DNA from: Fermentibacter sp964564435
Lineage (GTDB): Bacteria; Fermentibacterota; Fermentibacteria; Fermentibacterales; Fermentibacteraceae
NCBI GenBank assembly: GCA_964564435.1
Contig: CAZMAT010000003.1
Span: 1-64,000 of the forward strand
DNA length: 64,000 nucleotides
Reading direction: 5' to 3'
A program made the translations under genes and the position numbers. This document shows positions 57,795 through 64,000 of the stretch, piece after piece. A model generated the notes under the pieces. That model was not told where the DNA came from, searched no databases, and saw only the letters and a list, made by a program, of their open reading frames with translations. Each line of letters starts with the position of its first letter. Within the stretch, counting starts at the first letter, position 1.

Positions 57795-60327
57795 GAACAT
57801 GTCTGACGATGTGAAGACGCCCGACCAGCCGCCATCCGCAGGCAGCCGAGTCATACTGGTCGATCTCGAAGACGAGATGAAGCGCTCGTATCTCGAATAC
57901 GCCATGAGCGTCATCGTCTCCCGCGCCCTCCCGGACGTCAGGGACGGGCTGAAGCCCGTGCACAGGCGCATCCTGTACTCGATGTACGAGCAGAGGCTGA
58001 CGCATCAGAGGCCTTTCAAGAAGTCCGCCACCGTGGTTGGAGACGTTCTCGGCAAGTACCATCCCCACGGCGACGGCGCCGTGTACGACGCCCTGGTGAG
58101 GATGGCCCAGGACTTCTCCCTGAGGCATCCGCTGGTCGAGGGCCAGGGCAACTTCGGGTCCGTCGACGGCGATCCGGCCGCGGCCTACCGCTATACCGAG
58201 GCGAGGATGTCCCGCATAGGCGAGGAGATGCTCAGGGACATCGACAAGGAGACGGTGGAGTTCACGCCCAACTTCGACCAGAGGCTCACGGAGCCGGCGG
58301 TCCTCCCCTCGGGCGTCCCCAACCTCCTGCTGAACGGCTCTGCCGGCATCGCCGTCGGGATGGCCACAAACATCCCCCCCCACAACCTGAGGGAGCTGGT
58401 GGACGCTTGCCGGCTGCTCCTCGCCGATCCTTCGGCGGGTGTCGAGGAGCTCCTCGGGGTGGTGAAGGGACCCGATTTCCCCACCGGCGGCATAATCATG
58501 GGGCGCTCCGGCATACGCGATGCCTACGCCACCGGCCACGGATCGATCACCGTCAGGGGCAGGGCCTCGATACAGAAGTCCGAGCGCGGCCGCGACGCGA
58601 TCATCATCACCGAGATCCCCTACCAGGTGAACAAGTCGACCCTCATCACCGAGATGGCCGAGCTGGTGAAGCAGCGGAAGCTTGTCGAGATCTCCGACAT
58701 TCGCGACGAGAGCGACCGCGATGGCATGCGCGTGGTGGTCGAACTCAAGCGCGAGGTCGTGGGCGAGATCGTCCTGAACCAGCTCTACAGGCACACGGAC
58801 CTTGAAGTGAGCTTCGGCGCCAACATGCTGGCCCTCGTGGACAACAGGCCCGAGAGGCTCAATCTCGCCGAGATGCTCCGCCATTTCCTGGACCACAGGC
58901 ACGAGGTGATCCTCAGGCGCTGCCAGTTCGAGAAGGCCAGGGCAGAGGAGCGCGCGCACATCCTCGCGGGACTCAGGCGGGCCCTGGACGTCATCGACCA
59001 GATCATCTCGATCATCCGGTCGTCCGCGAACCAGGAGGAGGCCAGGACCGCTCTGGTCTCGGGTTTCGAGTTCTCTGAGAAGCAGGCCCAGGCCATCCTC
59101 GACATGAGGCTCCACAGGCTCACCTCCCTCGAGAGGACCGAGCTGGACGAGGAGTACGAGGGGCTCGTGAAGGAGATCGCCGGGCTCTCGAAGATCATCG
59201 ACGACCGCGCTGAACTGAGCGCGGTGGTCCTGGCGGAGCTGGAGGCGGCCGCCGCGGCCTACGGCGAGCCCAGGCGCACCGAGATAGTCTCCGTGGAATC
59301 CTCGGACATGGAGATGGAGGACCTGATCCCCGACGACTCGATGGTCATAATGATGTCGCGGGCGGGATACATAAAGAGGCTCCCCCTCGACACCTGGAAG
59401 AGCCAGCGCAGGGGAGGCAAGGGGCTGAGCGGGGCATCCACCCGCGAAGAGGACAGCCTGGAGCAGATATTCATAGCCACGAGCCACTCCAGCATCCTGT
59501 TCTTCACCGCCCTGGGCTTCTGCCACTGGCTGAAGGTCTACAGGATCCCCGAAGAGGGCAGGCACAGCAAGGGCAAGGCGGTGGTCAACCTGCTGGATCT
59601 CCAGGAGGGCGACAGGCCCGTGGCGACTCTCTGCGTCAGGGACTTCGCGCAGGGAGGCAATCTGGTCCTGGCCACCACGGACGGCACGCTGAAGAAGACC
59701 GCGCTGGCCGAGTACAGTCGCCCGAGGAGGAAGGGGATCAGGGCCATAAGGCTCTCCGAGGGATCATCACTCCTCAGCGCAGTGCTGACTCCCGGCGACG
59801 CCGAACTCCTGCTCGCCACCAGGCTAGGCCGTGCCAACAGGTTCTCGGAATCCGAGATACGCATGACGGGCCGCTTCACGAGCGGAGTCAGGGGTATAAG
59901 GCTCCAGAAGGGCGACGAGCTGGTTTCCATGGTCGTGCTGCAGGGCGAGGGCGATCTGCTCACCGTGACGGCGAACGGGTTCGGCAAGCGCACCCCGGTC
60001 GGGGAGTATCCGATGCATCACCGGGGCGGCGGCGGGGTGCGGAACATCAGGGGTCTGGACAGGAACGGGCCCGTGGTAGCCGTGCGCCAGGTGAACGGGT
60101 CCGACGATTTGATACTTGTTTCATCCCATGCTATGGTGATAAGGTTGTCTGTCGCGGACGTCAGGCTCTGCGGGCGCAGCACCCAGGGGGTGCGCCTGAT
60201 GGGCCTTCCGTCCGGAGACAGGATAGTCGACGCCGCCACAGTAGAACCCGACTCTGACGAGGTTCTCGAGGGGCACGATGCCGGGGACGGAACAGGCGCG
60301 GAATCCGACAGCGGCAGTACTAGCTAA
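57787..60327 (+). CDS. gyrA: DNA gyrase subunit A
   Basis: 846 residues. MSVIVSRALPDVRDGLKPVH, RILYSMYEQ, GKYHPHGDGAVYDALVRMAQ (quinolone-resistance region), catalytic Tyr in AAAYRYTEARM, and the GyrA box QRRGGKGLSG, which marks a gyrase and not topoisomerase IV. Six-bladed C-terminal pinwheel repeats follow. Odd: residue 97, equivalent to E. coli Ser83, is Gly. An acidic Ser/Gly tail ends the chain. Overlaps the next gene by 50 bases. Confidence 0.96.
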   Translation: MSENMSDDVKTPDQPPSAGSRVILVDLEDEMKRSYLEYAMSVIVSRALPDVRDGLKPVHRRILYSMYEQRLTHQRPFKKSATVVGDVLGKYHPHGDGAVYDALVRMAQDFSLRHPLVEGQGNFGSVDGDPAAAYRYTEARMSRIGEEMLRDIDKETVEFTPNFDQRLTEPAVLPSGVPNLLLNGSAGIAVGMATNIPPHNLRELVDACRLLLADPSAGVEELLGVVKGPDFPTGGIIMGRSGIRDAYATGHGSITVRGRASIQKSERGRDAIIITEIPYQVNKSTLITEMAELVKQRKLVEISDIRDESDRDGMRVVVELKREVVGEIVLNQLYRHTDLEVSFGANMLALVDNRPERLNLAEMLRHFLDHRHEVILRRCQFEKARAEERAHILAGLRRALDVIDQIISIIRSSANQEEARTALVSGFEFSEKQAQAILDMRLHRLTSLERTELDEEYEGLVKEIAGLSKIIDDRAELSAVVLAELEAAAAAYGEPRRTEIVSVESSDMEMEDLIPDDSMVIMMSRAGYIKRLPLDTWKSQRRGGKGLSGASTREEDSLEQIFIATSHSSILFFTALGFCHWLKVYRIPEEGRHSKGKAVVNLLDLQEGDRPVATLCVRDFAQGGNLVLATTDGTLKKTALAEYSRPRRKGIRAIRLSEGSSLLSAVLTPGDAELLLATRLGRANRFSESEIRMTGRFTSGVRGIRLQKGDELVSMVVLQGEGDLLTVTANGFGKRTPVGEYPMHHRGGGGVRNIRGLDRNGPVVAVRQVNGSDDLILVSSHAMVIRLSVADVRLCGRSTQGVRLMGLPSGDRIVDAATVEPDSDEVLEGHDAGDGTGAESDSGSTS

Positions 60328-63300
60328 GAAGCTGAAACTGTGGCACGTGGCCAACGAGCCTCGTCCCTCGCCGATTCCGGAGGTGAGGACGGAGGCGGCC
60401 CTGCCGGTCGAACTCCTGGATTCCAGCCACGCCGACCCGTCGATCGTGATGGAGCTTTCGGCCCTTCGCGTCTTCGACCTGAAGGGCTGGGAGCCGGTCT
60501 GCTCCGACGTGGCCCTCATAGTCTCGAAGCTCAGCCCCGCATCCCGGGAGAGGCTCGTGGAGAGCCTCTCCCTGATCTCATCCCCGCCCCCCGTCGAACC
60601 GATGCTCGTCCGGAAGTGGCTGAGCGCCGTCAACAGCCTGCTGCCCTCGTCCTATCCGACCGCGATCATGGAGTTCTTCCAGCTGGCGTGGATGTGGGAG
60701 CAGCTCAGGACCGTGACCGGGCTCGATCTCGAGAGGGTGATGGCCCTCTTCTTCCGCGCCCTGAGAGGGGTGGGAGAGGGTCCGAGATCCGCGCCGATGA
60801 TACACTTCCTCCTGCAGCTCGCCGGGAGATGGCCCGAGAGGTTCTGCTTCTGGCTGGACAGGACCGCCACCGGGGGCCCCGACGTCATCCAGGCGCTGAA
60901 GCTCGCCGAGAGCATGACGCGGGATGCTGCGCCCCACGCCCGTGAGACCCTGCTCGACTTCGGCGCGGAGATGGGATGGAGGTTCCTCGACGACGAGTCC
61001 CTTCCACTCTGGCGCGCTGTCGGGCGCCTCGGCGAACTGCTCCTCCGGAGGATCCGCGGCATAGCCATCCCTGTCCAGCCCATGCAGCTCCTCGCAGGGG
61101 TGCTGGGGCAGATGGAGAAGAGCGGGGCGATGGAGTCGGTCCTCTCCGAGGCCAGGGTGCGGGTGGCCTCGTCCATGTTCGGCGAGCAGGATCCCGATGT
61201 CGTCGAAGAGGCCCTGGCCATGCAGCCCGAAGTGCACGGCGCCCTGCAGGCCACCGGGGAGATCGAGCTCATCGTGCAGGTCACGGCCCTGAGGGGGTCG
61301 TTCGCGAACCCGAGGCTCGTCGGTGAAGCGCTGGTGAAGCTCGCGGTGCTGGCCGGCGGCGGGCGGCTCGACACCTCGGTCCTCCTGATGCTCATCGAGA
61401 AGTTCGAGGGTCAGGTCAAGGAGGCCCAGGTCCTCGATGCGGTCGACGTCCTGTCGGGGATCTCCGGCAGCGTGCCGGTCCATCCCGTCGACACCTGGTT
61501 CAGGCTGACAAGGCTCGTGGGCGCCGGCGGCGAGGACCGGGACTCCTCGCGGGCCCACAGGAACGCGATGGCGAGAGTCCTCGAGGCGCTCGTGATGCAG
61601 CCCGATCCCGGGCCCAGCCTGGATGTCATCGAGGAGATACTGACGATTCCCAACCTCTCCTCCCCGGAGGTGTTCCAGGCCGCCGCCCTGCTGCTGCGCA
61701 CGAACATACCCGCGGACAAGGCCGTGATACTGAGGAAGACCGGCCAGTGCGCGAGGCTCCTCACCCTCCTCTCCCCCGTGGACAGGGACAGGCTCCTCTC
61801 CAGCATCCCCCCGCAGTGGCTCACGGCTCTCGCAGCGGAGGAGACCGACTCCTTCCGTTCGGTGTGCGACGCACTGGTGAAGCTGGACTCCCAGGGCCGC
61901 ATGCCGAGGTTCCTCGACAGGATCGTCAGCCCGCTCCTCGAGGAGATATCGGCCAGGGGCGACGTGTTCGAGGAGTACCTGGCCGCGGCCGTCGTGGAGT
62001 ACAACAGGATGCCCGCCCAGGGCCGGGTCCGCGACACCGAGCATGAACTCCTGAAGAGGCTGTTCAGGACGGGAGACGGAGCCAAGACCATAGACAACCT
62101 GATATCCGACCTGCTGAAGGTGCCCGGTCTGGAGGGCGAACGGGCATCCAGCCTCATCGAGACCGTGAGGACGCTCTGCTCTGCGTTCGGCAGGCAGGCG
62201 GCATGGCAGGACCCGTCCGATGTCACCCTGGCGCAGTTCCTCGAGAAGGGGTTCCCCAGGATCATCTCGGCGCTCGTCGACTGCCCCGAGGCTCTGGACA
62301 CGATAACGCCATCCCGGATGATGGACCTGGTCGGCAGGCTCATGCCGTCGAACTCGGTGACCGACGCCGATCCCCAGATCGCGAGGTGGCAGACCAGGAC
62401 CGGGGCTTCGTTCTTCGGCATGGTCCTGCCCACGGCTATCGAGATCCTTCCCGACGAGCCCGGGACGCTTGCGCTCTTCGTCGAGTCCATCTCCGACCAG
62501 GCGATGCGATCGGTACAGGGGCTGCCTGCCGGAGCCGGATACCTCAACGAGGTCGCGGGGCGTCTCGAGCACCTGCTCATCGAATCCTACGCCGCCAAGA
62601 TCAGGATCCTCGGCGGGAGGAGGGGCGAAGCCGCCCCCGAGATCCCCGAGAACTGGGCCGCAGACGTCTATTCGGGATGGAGCTCGGTCAGGGCCTCCGA
62701 GGCGGCGCTGATGAAGGAGGCCACGCAGGTCTCCAGGATCCTCACGGGCGACAGGAAGATCCAGAGGGTCTTCATCCACCAGGCCCGCAAGCTGTGGGAG
62801 GGCCTCTCCCGCGCAGGCCTGCTCGCCCGGCCCTCGATGCTCAGGAACCCGCGCGAGGGCATGGCTCTCGTCTCCGAACTCGCCCACGGCGAGCTGCTCG
62901 AGCTCTTCCGCCTCCACGAGCAGGGGGAGGGGCTGGTGACCCCCCAGACCATCGAAAGGGCCGAGAGGGTGTTCTCCCGCAGGACCTCCGACCATTCCGG
63001 CGAGAGCGCGAGCCGCACATGGCGCATGGAGGTGTTCACCCCGCTGGGCAACTGCCTCATCGACCTGCTCCTCCTCGACGGTGCGAGGACACCGGAGCTC
63101 GATACGCTCACCGACGGGTTCCTCGAGGTGGCGGAATTCCTGGGCAACGAGACGGGGGGCGACGAACTGCTCCTCGCATTCCAGAGATGCCTCTCGTCGG
63201 GCTCCTACGGAGTCGGCGAGTCCGGAGTCGCGCAGGCCCTGAAGGCCGCCGAGAAGCAGCTGTTCCGCCCCCTGTGGCGCCGAAGGGCGATGAGCAGGAT

Positions 63301-63931
63301 CGAACTGGTCATCGCAGGCATGGGCAACAGGGAGAAGCTCGTGGACCGCCTGCTGGACAGGGTTGCGAGGGAGCCGGGAGTCGTCTCGCAGGTGAAGTTC
63401 CTCCGCAGGTTCGGCCCGCTGTTCCTCACCATCGAGGAAGTGATCCTCGAGTTCGAGGACAAGCGTCAGGAGCTCGGCGTCAGGGACTGCCTGAACGGCG
63501 TCTGGCTTCTGGCGGGGAGCGGCAGGGAGCCCGCCGGCGTGGCAGAGGCCGCAAGGGAGGCCTTCGAGGCCGCCTCCGAGGTGTTCAGGAGCATACGCCG
63601 CAGAAAGGGCGAGATCACCGCCGTCGAGGCCGAGGAGATAAGCGCGGAGATGCGCAGGCGCTACAGGGACAACGCCGACGTGGTCGCGACCTTGCTCAGG
63701 TGGACGCTCGATCCCGCTCGCGAGGAGCTGCTGGGCGTGCTCGAGGGACATCCCGTCCTTCTCGAGACGATAAGCAGGGATACGGAACTCATCCACCTCA
63801 TGGACGGGCTCTTCAGCGAACCCGGCTTCCTGAACGGCGTCTCGGCCCTCGCCGATGACCCGGAGGAGCTCAGGAAACATCTCCTGAAGATGGCCGAAGG
63901 CAGGAGAGGCGCCCTGGAGGACGACGACTGA
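60278..63931 (+). CDS. Large alpha-helical protein of unknown function
   Basis: 1217 residues from ATG 60278 inside the gyrA 3' end. Leu/Glu/Arg/Val-rich, predicted helical throughout, with no signal peptide and no membrane segment, so cytosolic. Pattern suggests HEAT/ARM-like solenoid repeats: for example LRVFDLKGWEPVCSDVALIV, RFLDRIVSPLLEEISARGDV, LLKRLFRTGDGAKTIDNLIS. No catalytic motif seen. The 1140-residue antisense frame (60578-64000) is its shadow. Close coupling to gyrA is unexplained. Confidence 0.7.
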   Translation: MPGTEQARNPTAAVLAKKLKLWHVANEPRPSPIPEVRTEAALPVELLDSSHADPSIVMELSALRVFDLKGWEPVCSDVALIVSKLSPASRERLVESLSLISSPPPVEPMLVRKWLSAVNSLLPSSYPTAIMEFFQLAWMWEQLRTVTGLDLERVMALFFRALRGVGEGPRSAPMIHFLLQLAGRWPERFCFWLDRTATGGPDVIQALKLAESMTRDAAPHARETLLDFGAEMGWRFLDDESLPLWRAVGRLGELLLRRIRGIAIPVQPMQLLAGVLGQMEKSGAMESVLSEARVRVASSMFGEQDPDVVEEALAMQPEVHGALQATGEIELIVQVTALRGSFANPRLVGEALVKLAVLAGGGRLDTSVLLMLIEKFEGQVKEAQVLDAVDVLSGISGSVPVHPVDTWFRLTRLVGAGGEDRDSSRAHRNAMARVLEALVMQPDPGPSLDVIEEILTIPNLSSPEVFQAAALLLRTNIPADKAVILRKTGQCARLLTLLSPVDRDRLLSSIPPQWLTALAAEETDSFRSVCDALVKLDSQGRMPRFLDRIVSPLLEEISARGDVFEEYLAAAVVEYNRMPAQGRVRDTEHELLKRLFRTGDGAKTIDNLISDLLKVPGLEGERASSLIETVRTLCSAFGRQAAWQDPSDVTLAQFLEKGFPRIISALVDCPEALDTITPSRMMDLVGRLMPSNSVTDADPQIARWQTRTGASFFGMVLPTAIEILPDEPGTLALFVESISDQAMRSVQGLPAGAGYLNEVAGRLEHLLIESYAAKIRILGGRRGEAAPEIPENWAADVYSGWSSVRASEAALMKEATQVSRILTGDRKIQRVFIHQARKLWEGLSRAGLLARPSMLRNPREGMALVSELAHGELLELFRLHEQGEGLVTPQTIERAERVFSRRTSDHSGESASRTWRMEVFTPLGNCLIDLLLLDGARTPELDTLTDGFLEVAEFLGNETGGDELLLAFQRCLSSGSYGVGESGVAQALKAAEKQLFRPLWRRRAMSRIELVIAGMGNREKLVDRLLDRVAREPGVVSQVKFLRRFGPLFLTIEEVILEFEDKRQELGVRDCLNGVWLLAGSGREPAGVAEAAREAFEAASEVFRSIRRRKGEITAVEAEEISAEMRRRYRDNADVVATLLRWTLDPAREELLGVLEGHPVLLETISRDTELIHLMDGLFSEPGFLNGVSALADDPEELRKHLLKMAEGRRGALEDDD

Positions 63932-63932
63932 G

Positions 63933-64000
63933 ATGAGGGTGGCGATCGTCTCCACGGGAGGCACCATCGACATGGTCCCGGGGCCTTCCGGGTTCCGCAT
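63933..64000 (+). CDS. L-asparaginase, N-terminal fragment (cut by window end)
   Basis: Starts ATG 63933, one base after the previous stop. Visible residues MRVAIVSTGGTIDMVPGPSG are the type I/II L-asparaginase start, with the catalytic Thr in TGGTI. Continues past the window. Confidence 0.75.
   Translation, partial: MRVAIVSTGGTIDMVPGPSGFR

Noticed and set aside
55833..59565. Long minus-strand frames opposite gyrB and gyrA
   Set aside because: The plus strand encodes unmistakable gyrase subunits; the opposite frames have shadow composition.
60578..64000. 1140-residue minus-strand open frame
   Set aside because: It lies opposite the 1217-residue gene, is His/Pro/Gly/Glu-rich without motifs, and is a typical antisense shadow of GC-rich coding DNA.

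Overview
The window is about 64 kb of a GC-rich bacterial chromosome (roughly 60-65% G+C by eye) that contains the replication-origin neighbourhood. The cell is probably diderm: there are several signal-peptide-bearing candidate outer-membrane proteins, and five secreted proteins (one of them interrupted) end in a type IX secretion (Por)-like C-terminal sorting domain. That points to the Fibrobacterota-Chlorobiota-Bacteroidota group or an allied candidate phylum. I favour a Fermentibacterota-like lineage because the sorting domains often follow a GIGEEE-type linker and because a fermentative amino-acid operon is present. This taxonomic call is an inference.

Region by region. 0-12 kb is accessory: two large secreted beta-propeller (SBBP) proteins, another repeat protein, an aminoglycoside-adenylyltransferase-like enzyme, a decayed helix-turn-helix gene, and a compact operon (5.9-8.6 kb) of an ArsR-type repressor, a 44-residue Cys-rich protein, a secreted protein with 23 cysteines after its signal peptide and an ABC exporter. 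Intergenic DNA here holds two dense groups of inverted repeats (1-200 and 11103-11424). 12-28 kb holds fused SecDF, an Rrf2-NifU-NifS iron-sulfur operon, an acyltransferase-like enzyme, an inositol monophosphatase family protein, a propeller gene interrupted by an in-frame TGA, a gingipain-like peptidase and a DUF1846 protein.

28.8-36.4 kb is a plus-strand housekeeping run: rpsF, two SSB-type proteins, rpsR, a DUF2232-like membrane protein, rplI, tsaD, acpS, nnr, an HD-domain protein and a sugar-isomerase-like protein. 36.5-40.8 kb on the minus strand is ptb-buk-iorA-iorB, which together could turn 2-oxoacids into acyl-CoA, acyl phosphate, carboxylate and ATP. 40.9-44.2 kb holds a HAD phosphatase, a formyltransferase-like protein and a polysaccharide deacetylase whose 5' end has been duplicated.

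44.3-63.9 kb is the origin region. Minus strand, in transcription order: rpmH, rnpA, yidD, yidC, mnmE, mnmG, rsmG, parA, parB and a small helical protein, with two perfect parS-like palindromes. Plus strand: dnaA, dnaN, a DciA-like gene, gyrB, gyrA, a 1217-residue protein of unknown function, and the start of an asparaginase. DnaA-box-like sequences lie on both sides of dnaA, and no recF is seen in the block. No rRNA, tRNA, CRISPR array or intact insertion sequence was recognised.
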